Program-made: the position numbers and the translations under genes
The notes under the pieces: generated by a model
Database searches by the model: none
The model's input: the letters and a program-made list of their open reading frames with translations, nothing else
Told to the model about the DNA's origin: nothing
Shown here: one piece after another, positions 1-5,257 of the stretch
Layout: each line of letters begins with the position of its first letter
Position numbering within the stretch: position 1 is the stretch's first letter
Source of the DNA: Candidatus Gastranaerophilales bacterium
GTDB lineage: Bacteria; Cyanobacteriota; Vampirovibrionia; Gastranaerophilales; Gastranaerophilaceae
Reading direction: 5' to 3'
NCBI GenBank assembly: GCA_947628355.1
Contig: CANQZO010000079.1
Location: 1 to 8,684, forward strand
DNA length: 8,684 nt

Positions 1-499
1 CAGCCTTTTTGGCCGCAGCAATGGCTACTGCGGATGTATCAGAACCGCCTCTGCCAAGTGTTGTAATTTCTCCGTCGGGAGTGACACCTTGAAATCCCGC
101 AACAACAATAATATTTCCGTCATTTATATATTTTTGCAGTTTTTCTGTTTTGATATCGACAATTCTCGCTTTTGAATGAATACATTCTGTTATAATACCG
201 ACCTGCTGTCCGTTCATACTGATTGCTTTATATCCGTGAGATTGAATTGCCATGGCTAAAAGTGCTATAGAAACCTGCTCCCCTGTTGAAAGAAGCATGT
301 CCATTTCTCTAGAATCGGGATTTTTTGTTACTTCTTTTGCCAGTTTTATTAAGTAATCAGTTGTATGTCCCATTGCAGAAACAACTACAACTACATCATT
401 TCCGTTCTCTTTTTCTTTTATGACGGCTTTTGCTACATTATGTATTTTTTCTACGTCTGCTACCGATGTTCCGCCAAATTTTTGGACAATTATTCCCAC
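1..499 (-). CDS. lysC: Aspartate kinase, N-terminal 166 residues (partial, runs off left edge)
   Basis: Phosphorylates L-aspartate with ATP, the first step of the pathway to lysine (and diaminopimelate), threonine and methionine; a cytosolic enzyme. The translation opens with the family hallmark KFGGTS at residues 7-12. It continues with VSAMG (40-44), MDMLLSTGEQVS (66-77), AGFQG (134-138) and GRGGSDTSA (149-157), which are the nucleotide- and substrate-binding stretches of the amino-acid kinase fold. The wording is very close to cyanobacterial LysC as I remember it. The start is a GTG: it lies 4 bases after the stop of the upstream TPR gene, has an AAAGGG Shine-Dalgarno 7 bases away, and puts KFGGTS at the usual distance from the N-terminus. 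The rest of the kinase domain and the regulatory ACT domains lie outside the window. It is the third gene of a minus-strand operon. Family assignment is certain; feedback regulation cannot be judged. Confidence 0.96.
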   Translation of the reverse strand, partial: MGIIVQKFGGTSVADVEKIHNVAKAVIKEKENGNDVVVVVSAMGHTTDYLIKLAKEVTKNPDSREMDMLLSTGEQVSIALLAMAIQSHGYKAISMNGQQVGIITECIHSKARIVDIKTEKLQKYINDGNIIVVAGFQGVTPDGEITTLGRGGSDTSAVAIAAAKKA

Positions 500-503
500 A
501 ATT

Positions 504-2183
504 TTACCCTTTATTAATGTTCAGTGTTTTTATAATATCTGCTTCTTCAGTTTTATTCAGTTTCTTTGAATAAGTATCAAGCATGTTTTCATTATAATTC
601 GACGGACTTTCTTCGACAAGTATTTTATATGCACTGTAAAATAAAGTTGTAAATAATTGTGAATTTTGCTTTTCTTCGGAAAAAGAATATAAGATACTTA
701 ATGCTTCCTGAGGTTTTCTTAAATTTATTAAAGCATTTGCTTTTATAACTTTTGCATCATTATTATCTTCGGAGATATTAAGTGCTAAATCGGCTTTTTC
801 AATAGCTTCCGTATAAATCCCCGATTTTAAAAGCACTAAAGCATAAACCGTTAATACTTTTACACTTTTTCTGTTTATTTGAAATGCGGTTCTTATTTTT
901 CGCAGTGCTTCTTTTGTGTTCCCGATATTTACAAGACAAACACTGTAATTTATTAATGATTCAATATGGTTTGGATAATAATCGACTGTTTTTTCATAAT
1001 ATTCAATACTTCTTTTGATTTTGCCCAATTTATAGAATGAGTTAGCAATATAAAAATATAAATGTGAATTTTTTGATGAAATATTTATTGCATTGAAGAA
1101 CCATTTAATTGCCGTATCAAAATTGCCCTTTGTATAGTAAAGCATGCCTAAATCTGCAGGCGCATTATAATTTTCGGGATTTTTTTCTATTGCGGATTTG
1201 AATAATTTTTCCGCCTCGTCATAATCAGCATTTTTATAACAACAGTAACCGAGCCTGTAAATTGCATTGTCATTATCAGGATTTTTTTCAAGCGCTTTTT
1301 GTATTTTTTCTTTAGCTTCTTCAATTCTGTTAGATTTTATAAGTGAAATTCCCCAGGCAAGCAGAAAATCAAAATCATCAATTCCTTTTTCTGCGCCTAA
1401 TTCAAATATTTTTAACGCTTCATCAGTTTTATTCATATTAAAATAATTTTGCGCATAAAGAATGTAAATTGCAGGATTTTCGGGATTGTCCTCCAATGCG
1501 CGTCTTGAATATTCCATTACTGCCGTATAATTTTTTTCTTTTTTATAGCAAAGTGCAAGATAATAATTTAAATTTTTATAATCCGGCTTTAGTTCTTCAA
1601 GTTTTTTAAATTCCAAAAATGCTTCTTGGATATTATCTGTTTCAAATAATAAAACTCCGAGCAGAAAATATGTATGTTCGTTTGCGGGATTTAAAAATTT
1701 TGATTTCTTAAGCATTTGAACAGCTTTATCTTTTTTCTTAAGTTTTGCAAGCAAAACCCCGTAATTCAAATATACTTCATAGTCATTTGGTGCTAATTTT
1801 ACGGCATTTTTGATATTAATTTCGGCTTCATCATATTTTTCAACGGCGGTAAGAACGCTGGCTAAAACGGAGTATGCAAAGGCATTTTGGCTATCACGCT
1901 TAATCGCTTTTTTTAATGCTTCTTCCGCTTGTTTATATTTTTTAAGTTTTGCATAAATAACACCGAGGCTTAGGCAGGGCCGCGGATTTTGATTAGACAT
2001 TAAAACGGCTGTTTCAAGTTTTTCTATTGCGCTTTTAAAATCCTTAGTATCGGCAAGGTGCATACCCCAATTTGTATAGGCTAAAGCGGGTATCTCAATA
2101 TTATGAGATATCTTTAAATAATCATTCGTAAAATTATTAAGTTTTTCTATTCTTTTAAATATTTGAGTAAAAAAGTTTTTCAT
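504..2183 (-). CDS. TPR-repeat protein of unknown function (about 14 tandem TPRs)
   Basis: A 559-residue protein made almost wholly of tetratricopeptide repeats, the helix-turn-helix units that bind other proteins. The repeats follow a very regular 34-residue period, starting near residues 33, 67, 101, 135, 169, 203, 237, then 270 (one 33-residue step), 304, 338, 372, 406, 440 and a degenerate one near 474. Typical TPR wording recurs, such as LGxxYxxxGxxDxAxxxxxxAIxxNPxN, clearest at residues 304-371. There is no catalytic domain, signal peptide or membrane segment, so it is probably a cytosolic scaffold. The first 30 residues and the last 50 are non-repeat caps. Its ATG overlaps the stop of the upstream phosphatase gene (ATGA) and no good Shine-Dalgarno precedes it, which points to translational coupling. 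lysC begins 4 bases after its stop. The binding partner cannot be named from sequence; TPR proteins in such operons may help envelope assembly, but that is a guess. Confidence 0.9.
   Translation of the reverse strand: MKNFFTQIFKRIEKLNNFTNDYLKISHNIEIPALAYTNWGMHLADTKDFKSAIEKLETAVLMSNQNPRPCLSLGVIYAKLKKYKQAEEALKKAIKRDSQNAFAYSVLASVLTAVEKYDEAEINIKNAVKLAPNDYEVYLNYGVLLAKLKKKDKAVQMLKKSKFLNPANEHTYFLLGVLLFETDNIQEAFLEFKKLEELKPDYKNLNYYLALCYKKEKNYTAVMEYSRRALEDNPENPAIYILYAQNYFNMNKTDEALKIFELGAEKGIDDFDFLLAWGISLIKSNRIEEAKEKIQKALEKNPDNDNAIYRLGYCCYKNADYDEAEKLFKSAIEKNPENYNAPADLGMLYYTKGNFDTAIKWFFNAINISSKNSHLYFYIANSFYKLGKIKRSIEYYEKTVDYYPNHIESLINYSVCLVNIGNTKEALRKIRTAFQINRKSVKVLTVYALVLLKSGIYTEAIEKADLALNISEDNNDAKVIKANALINLRKPQEALSILYSFSEEKQNSQLFTTLFYSAYKILVEESPSNYNENMLDTYSKKLNKTEEADIIKTLNINKG
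507..512 (-). promoter_or_regulatory. Ribosome binding site for lysC GTG start
   Basis: AAAGGG on the minus strand, 7 bases before the GTG. It overlaps the last sense codon of the TPR gene, so ribosomes ending on that gene would uncover or directly reach it. This supports the GTG start and suggests translational coupling. Confidence 0.7.
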
Positions 2184-2671
2184 AATAATAAATCAGCTAT
2201 TTCCCGAATAGCTCCGCTTCCCCCGCAGTTATTTGTAACAATAATGTTTTTAATTATTTTTACTTTGTAATGTGCATTAGGAACAGTTACAGGGTATTTA
2301 ACGTATTCCAGACATTCAATATCATTAATGTCATCCCCGATATAAACAGTATTTTCTGGAGATGTATTATATTTTTCAATTAGTGATTTTAAAATATTAA
2401 TTTTATTTCTTTCATTTTGAAAAGTATCAATCATAGGGAATTTACTTTTAAGAACATCAATGGCACTTGAAGTTTCACCTGATAAAACCGCAAAATTAAC
2501 ATTTTTTTTGAGAATTATTGAGATAGCCATTATATCTTTATAATCAATAATTTTAGAGGTGCGTCCGTCAGAAAAAACTTGAAGTTTTCCGTCGGTAAAA
2601 ATACCGTCAAAATCACTTACAACAAGTTTAATATTTTTAAAATTAACATCATTTATATTCATGTAATACAT
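2180..2671 (-). CDS. KdsC/YrbI-family HAD phosphatase (probable acidic-sugar phosphate phosphatase)
   Basis: A 163-residue HAD-superfamily hydrolase without a cap domain, the size of KdsC, which removes phosphate from Kdo-8-phosphate during lipopolysaccharide core synthesis. Visible motifs: SDFDGIFTDG (19-28) with nucleophile D20 and acid/base D22; LSGETS (63-68) as motif II; NERNK (86-90) with the conserved lysine K90; IGDDIND (111-117) with the magnesium-binding aspartates; and the C-terminal GGSGAIRE (150-157), which in KdsC tetramers reaches into the neighbouring active site. The family also includes phosphatases for other nonulosonic acids and the C-terminal domain of some NeuA proteins. 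Two usual arginines are replaced here (TGR becomes SGE, GGRG becomes GGSG), so the exact substrate is uncertain. The start is ambiguous: ATG at 2671 or in-frame ATG at 2662; neither has a Shine-Dalgarno. First gene of the phosphatase-TPR-lysC operon, with a 4-base overlap with the TPR gene. Confidence 0.88.
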   Translation of the reverse strand: MYYMNINDVNFKNIKLVVSDFDGIFTDGKLQVFSDGRTSKIIDYKDIMAISIILKKNVNFAVLSGETSSAIDVLKSKFPMIDTFQNERNKINILKSLIEKYNTSPENTVYIGDDINDIECLEYVKYPVTVPNAHYKVKIIKNIIVTNNCGGSGAIREIADLLL

Positions 2672-2675
2672 TATA
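2670..2675 (-). promoter_or_regulatory. Candidate -10 element for the minus-strand operon
   Basis: A perfect TATAAT on the minus strand in the divergent intergenic region. No good -35 sits 16-18 bases upstream (only T-rich sequence). The hexamer overlaps the first possible ATG of the phosphatase gene and ends 7 bases before the second in-frame ATG at 2662, so transcription from it would give a leaderless message starting at or next to that ATG. A chance match in AT-rich DNA is quite possible. Confidence 0.35.
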
Positions 2676-2807
2676 AAATATAAATGGAAAACATAAAATG
2701 TTTTAAGTTAAGTTACAAAAATAAAATAAAATTACTTGATTTAAAATTATGCTTATGTTTTGATAAAGTGGAAAAGAAAATAAACCAAATAAACAACGAA
2801 AATAAAT

Positions 2808-2811
2808 GGAG
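2808..2811 (+). promoter_or_regulatory. Ribosome binding site deciding the rpsP start
   Basis: GGAG placed 10 bases before the ATG at 2822. The reading frame is open further upstream to an ATG at 2684, but that ATG has no such site and the extra 46 residues do not resemble S16, so this site supports the shorter protein. Confidence 0.65.
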
Positions 2812-2821
2812 ATTAAACCGC

Positions 2822-3193
2822 ATGGTTAAGATAAGATTAAGAAGATTAGGATATAAAAAGAACCCTATGTACAGGATAGTAGTTTTAAATTCAACAACCA
2901 AAAGAGAAACTGCCCCTATAGAACAGTTAGGCTATTATAATCCAAAAACAAAGGAAATGAAGTTAGATAAACAATCTGCATTAAATTGGGTAGCAAAAGG
3001 TGCACAACCTACTCAAACAGTAAAGTTCCTTATAGACAGATGTAATGATGACGGAACATTGAACTATGAAAAGAAAACAGTAGAAAAATTATCTAAAAAA
3101 GCACAGGCTAAATTGGAAGCAGAAAAAGCAAAAACTGCCGAAGAAGCAAAAGCCGCAGAAACAGCAGAAGCTACGGAAGAAGCATCTGCATAA
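2822..3193 (+). CDS. rpsP: 30S ribosomal protein S16 with C-terminal Ala/Glu/Lys-rich tail
   Basis: A 123-residue small-subunit ribosomal protein that helps assemble the 5' domain of 16S rRNA. The N-terminus MVKIRLRRLGYKKNPMYRIV is a textbook S16 opening, followed by APIEQLGYYNP (31-41) and QTVKFLIDR (65-73). The S16 core ends near residue 85. The remaining 35-40 residues are a low-complexity, probably helical tail of Ala, Glu and Lys (AQAKLEAEKAKTAEEAKAAE and onward), longer than in the 80-90 residue textbook proteins. The start is set by homology and by a GGAG 10 bases upstream. In many bacteria rpsP is followed by rimM, trmD and rplS; here a strong terminator follows 34 bases after the stop and those genes are absent, so rpsP is probably transcribed alone. 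Its promoter should lie in 2672-2807, shared with the divergent operon, but I see only weak matches (TTGATT at 2736 with GATAAA at 2762, spacing too long). Confidence 0.97.
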   Translation: MVKIRLRRLGYKKNPMYRIVVLNSTTKRETAPIEQLGYYNPKTKEMKLDKQSALNWVAKGAQPTQTVKFLIDRCNDDGTLNYEKKTVEKLSKKAQAKLEAEKAKTAEEAKAAETAEATEEASA

Positions 3194-3227
3194 AATAAAT
3201 TTTTACAGGGAAAGAGAACACTTATTT

Positions 3228-3254
3228 ACCGCTTTAACAAAGGCGGTTTTTTTT
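3228..3254 (+). terminator. Intrinsic terminator after rpsP
   Basis: An 8-base-pair stem (ACCGCTTT with AAGGCGGT, one G-U pair) closed by the tetraloop AACA and followed at once by a run of eight T. It lies 34 bases past the rpsP stop and before the mntP gene, separating the two transcripts unless read through. Confidence 0.9.
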
Positions 3255-3289
3255 ATATAATTTTCTATGGCAATCGGGAATAAAATAAA

Positions 3290-3829
3290 ATGACACAATG
3301 GGAAATAATTGTTTTAGCCGCTGCACTTGCAATAGATGCAATGATAGTAAGTTTTTCATACGGATTGAAAATAAATGAAAACAAATTATACAATTCTTTA
3401 AAACTCGCGCTGACGTTCGGATTTTTTCAATTTATAATGCCCGTAATCGGCTGGGGGATAAGCTCAAGTTTTTATGATTTATTGCATATTTATTCAAAAT
3501 GGATAGTGTTTGGAATATTTACGGCATTGGGAATAAAATTTATGTTTTCAAAAGAAGAAGAAAAAACAATTCAAAAAGATTGCATAACATTAATATGTTT
3601 GTTAAGTCTTGGTGTTGCAACAAGTATAGATGCGCTAGGAGCCGGAATAACAATAAAATTTACGGGTGTAAATATAATAAAGCCTGCAATAGAAATAGGA
3701 ATTTTAACAATAATACTATCAATGACGGGGTTTTGGTCTGCAAATAAGTTAAAAAAACTTCCTGCCAAAAGATTAGAGATGTTAGGTTCGGTATTATTAA
3801 TATACTTAGGGATAAAATCATTGTTTTAA
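3290..3829 (+). CDS. mntP: MntP-family manganese efflux pump
   Basis: A 179-residue integral membrane protein that exports excess Mn(II) across the cytoplasmic membrane. It shows the family's layout of six hydrophobic segments, roughly residues 4-25, 38-58, 68-87, 98-121, 128-150 and 163-179, as two related halves of three helices. The paired signature motifs are present: ALAIDAMIVSFSYGL (12-26, D16) in helix 1 and VATSIDALGAGI (109-120, D114) in helix 4, plus GFFQFIMPVIGW (44-55) in helix 2. These acidic residues are needed for manganese export in E. coli MntP. A short charged loop (SKEEEKTIQKD, 87-97) joins the halves. The ATG has only a distant GGGA (about 10 bases) as a possible ribosome site. 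The gene lies between the rpsP terminator and the tRNA promoter and appears to stand alone. No yybP-ykoY manganese riboswitch fits in the short upstream gap, so its control is unclear. Confidence 0.92.
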   Translation: MTQWEIIVLAAALAIDAMIVSFSYGLKINENKLYNSLKLALTFGFFQFIMPVIGWGISSSFYDLLHIYSKWIVFGIFTALGIKFMFSKEEEKTIQKDCITLICLLSLGVATSIDALGAGITIKFTGVNIIKPAIEIGILTIILSMTGFWSANKLKKLPAKRLEMLGSVLLIYLGIKSLF

Positions 3830-3837
3830 ATATACTA

Positions 3838-3866
3838 TTGCGAAATAAAAATGTTTAGGATAATAT
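3838..3866 (+). promoter_or_regulatory. Candidate promoter for the tRNA-Gly/tRNA-Cys pair
   Basis: TTGCGA (3838-3843), a 17-base spacer, then TAATAT (3861-3866). An overlapping GATAAT (3859-3864) is an alternative -10. Transcription would begin near 3873, giving a leader of about 20 bases before tRNA-Gly. The position 9 bases after the mntP stop and the classical spacing support it; the AT-rich background weakens it. Confidence 0.5.
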
Positions 3867-3893
3867 GAAAAAGAAGCGACAAGCATAATGTAT

Positions 3894-3966
3894 GCGGAAG
3901 TAGCTCAGTTGGTAGAGCATCTGCCTTCCAAGCAGAATGTCGCGGGTCCGAGTCCCGTCTTCCGCT
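3894..3966 (+). tRNA. tRNA-Gly, anticodon TCC
   Basis: A complete 73-base cloverleaf. The acceptor stem GCGGAAG (3894-3900) pairs with CTTCCGC (3959-3965), and the discriminator is T, as usual for glycine tRNA. The D-arm is GCTC/GAGC, and the anticodon arm TCTGC-CTTCCAA-GCAGA places anticodon TCC at 3927-3929. The T-arm is GCGGG/CCCGT with a closing G-U pair. CCA is not encoded. The T-loop reads TCCGAGT, with C where the near-universal T of TTC is expected (position 55). It reads GGA codons, which are frequent in the A-rich genes here. Confidence 0.96.
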
Positions 3967-3983
3967 ATTTAATTTTGATAGGT

Positions 3984-4054
3984 GGCGGCATGGCCAAGTG
4001 GTAAGGCAGAAGCCTGCAAAGCTTTTATCCCCAGTTCGAATCTGGGTGCCGCCT
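3984..4054 (+). tRNA. tRNA-Cys, anticodon GCA
   Basis: A complete 71-base cloverleaf 17 bases after tRNA-Gly. The acceptor GGCGGCA (3984-3990) pairs perfectly with TGCCGCC (4047-4053), and the discriminator T is the known identity base for cysteine tRNA. The D-stem is short (GCC/GGC). The anticodon arm GAAGC-CTGCAAA-GCTTT places GCA at 4016-4018. The T-arm CCCAG-TTCGAAT-CTGGG is standard. CCA is not encoded. It is probably co-transcribed with tRNA-Gly from the promoter near 3838. Confidence 0.97.
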
Positions 4055-4060
4055 TTTTTT
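4047..4060 (+). terminator. Possible tRNA-coupled terminator (T-tract after tRNA-Cys)
   Basis: Seven T (4054-4060) begin at the discriminator base, directly after the GC-rich 3' acceptor strand. There is no separate hairpin, so the folding tRNA arm itself would have to act as the stem. The next gene has its own candidate promoter, which agrees with a transcript end here. Confidence 0.4.
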
Positions 4061-4136
4061 GCATAAAAATACAACAAATGATTGACGTAATAAAACCTAA
4101 AACAATTTAAACTTTTAAAAGGAATAAAATAAATAT

Positions 4137-4165
4137 TTGCCCATTTTAATTAATGCGTGTAAAAT
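4137..4165 (+). promoter_or_regulatory. Candidate promoter of the secretion gene cluster
   Basis: TTGCCC (4137-4142), a 17-base spacer, and TAAAAT (4160-4165, five of six consensus bases). The predicted start near 4172 gives a leader of about 30 bases to the first gene. A TTGACG at 4082-4087 lacks a good -10 at proper distance and is a weaker choice. Nearby is a 10-base palindrome CTTTTAAAAG (4112-4121) of unknown meaning. Confidence 0.5.
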
Positions 4166-4192
4166 ATAGAAAGAAATCTTATTCGTAATAAA

Positions 4193-4200
4193 GAGTGAGG
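4193..4200 (+). promoter_or_regulatory. Ribosome binding site region of the GspC/PilP-like gene
   Basis: GAGTGAGG lies just before the ATG at 4204. The GAGG part is only 3 bases from that ATG, the first GAG about 8. An in-frame GTG at 4195 lies inside this purine-rich stretch and has no ribosome site of its own, so the ATG is preferred. Confidence 0.5.
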
Positions 4201-4203
4201 CTT

Positions 4204-5238
4204 ATGGTAGATAACGAAAATCAATGGGACGAAACATATAATTCGGAAGATATGGAAGAGAAAGATGAATATTCTTCGGAGGAATTGGAAGAAGGTACAT
4301 ATTCAGACGATGAATATGAAGAAGAATCTGATGACGAATATGAAGATGATGATTATCAAAATGCTCCGAAAAAAAGCGGAAATACGGTTTTAATATTACT
4401 TGTAATATTGTTGCTGCTAATAGCGGGCGCAGTATTTATGCTGCTGCCGAAATTAAAGAATTCTCAAGTGCAGACCGCAGATAACGGACAGCAAAATCAA
4501 ATTGAAACGACTCAAGATGATATCGGGCTTGAATTTAGTAATTCGGAACAAGGAAATGGTGCAAATGCTCAAAATAATACACAAGATTTAGGCGATAAAT
4601 TTTTTGAACAGGCAGGCGGTAATAGTACCGATATGATGAGCATTGATTTTAATAATACAAACGGAAATGCCGCAAATGTGACTACTAACGGGGAAAACGG
4701 GGAAATTGTTGCAAGCGTAACTTCTGCACCTGCGAATAATAAAACTACAACGGATGATGATTTATTTGCGCAAGGTGATTTGAATACACCCGGAAAAAAT
4801 AATGATACGATAATGATTTCATATAACCCTACATCAAGAGTAAATCCTTTTAAACCGCCGGTTATATCACCTAAAGAGGATAAATCATATGAATTATTGA
4901 ATACAACAGATTTTGAAATAATAGAACCTCCGGCAGCATCAGAACCGGATGAAAATTTGACAATGCTTTTACAAACACAAATATCAGGTATATTATATGA
5001 TGATGAAAGCCCGTCAGCTATAGTAAAATTAAACGGAAAAGATCAGTTTGTAAAAGAGGGTGACGTAATATCAGGATATAAAGTACAAAGTATAACGAAA
5101 GATAAAGTTTTAATAAGTTATAAAAATAACAGTTATGTGGCTTCAGTAGGGCAGTTGTTTACAAGAGGCGAGTTGGAGAAAAAACCTGCTGTGGCAAATC
5201 TGGAAAATAAATTTGCAGGCAGATACAAGAATAATTAG
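4204..5238 (+). CDS. GspC/PilP-like inner-membrane connector of a type II secretion / type IV pilus system
   Basis: A 344-residue protein predicted to span the inner membrane once and to dock on the secretin in the periplasm. Layout: a very acidic cytoplasmic tail (residues about 9-51, mostly Glu, Asp, Ser, Tyr); one membrane helix (about 61-81, TVLILLVILLLLIAGAVFML) ending in positive residues, N-terminus inside; a long Asn/Gln/Thr/Gly-rich linker (about 85-200); then a folded domain (about 207-320). That domain opens with SRVNPFKPP (211-219), the R-x-[ND]-PF motif of PilP and GspC homology regions. It carries the beta-rich pattern ISGILYDDESPSAIVKLNG followed by VKEGDVISGYKVQSITKDKV and ends at VGQLF. 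There is no lipobox (unlike PilP) and no PDZ domain (unlike many GspC). It begins a cluster followed 19 bases later by the secretin, which supports the role. Start chosen at ATG 4204; GTG 4195 would add three residues. Family is inferred from layout and motif, so the name is approximate. Confidence 0.75.
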   Translation: MVDNENQWDETYNSEDMEEKDEYSSEELEEGTYSDDEYEEESDDEYEDDDYQNAPKKSGNTVLILLVILLLLIAGAVFMLLPKLKNSQVQTADNGQQNQIETTQDDIGLEFSNSEQGNGANAQNNTQDLGDKFFEQAGGNSTDMMSIDFNNTNGNAANVTTNGENGEIVASVTSAPANNKTTTDDDLFAQGDLNTPGKNNDTIMISYNPTSRVNPFKPPVISPKEDKSYELLNTTDFEIIEPPAASEPDENLTMLLQTQISGILYDDESPSAIVKLNGKDQFVKEGDVISGYKVQSITKDKVLISYKNNSYVASVGQLFTRGELEKKPAVANLENKFAGRYKNN

Positions 5239-5243
5239 AGGAG
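5238..5243 (+). promoter_or_regulatory. Ribosome binding site of the secretin gene (long spacing)
   Basis: GAGGAG overlaps the stop codon of the previous gene and lies 14 bases before the ATG at 5258, longer than the usual 5-10. No closer in-frame start exists, so initiation here may be less efficient or coupled to the upstream gene. Confidence 0.55.
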
Positions 5244-5257
5244 TTTAAACATATATT

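Noticed and set aside
2684..2821. 46-residue in-frame N-terminal extension of S16
   Set aside because: The sequence is AT-driven Lys/Asn/Leu-rich, unlike S16, has no ribosome site at its ATG and overlaps the divergent promoter region; the 2822 start has GGAG and gives the canonical S16 N-terminus.
2713..2901. Minus-strand 62-residue open frame opposite rpsP
   Set aside because: Shadow of rpsP and its AT-rich leader; Phe/Leu-rich composition comes from complementing A-rich DNA.
3194..3289. Manganese riboswitch (yybP-ykoY type) before mntP
   Set aside because: The gap is under 100 bases, is partly taken by the rpsP terminator, and shows none of the conserved riboswitch helices.
3499..3768. 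Open frames inside mntP (plus and minus)
   Set aside because: Asn/Lys/Arg-rich or hydrophobic shadows of the real mntP frame, which carries the family motifs.
3883..3895. Inverted repeat GCATA-ATG-TATGC at the tRNA-Gly 5' edge
   Set aside because: Only 5 base pairs with a 3-base loop and it overlaps the mature tRNA end; probably chance.
3835..4077. 80-residue minus-strand open frame across the tRNA region
   Set aside because: It is antisense to both tRNA genes; stretches such as GGTQIRTGD and RRDSDPRHSAWKADALPTEL are the well-known false translation of tRNA genes, not a protein.
3276..4132. Shared 13-base GGAATAAAATAAA before mntP and near 4120
   Set aside because: Low-complexity A/T sequence in AT-rich DNA; the two copies sit in different contexts and are expected by chance.
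4153..4188. Short frame (11 codons, MRVKYRKKSYS) before the connector gene
   Set aside because: It overlaps the predicted -10 and would not be on the transcript; no ribosome site.
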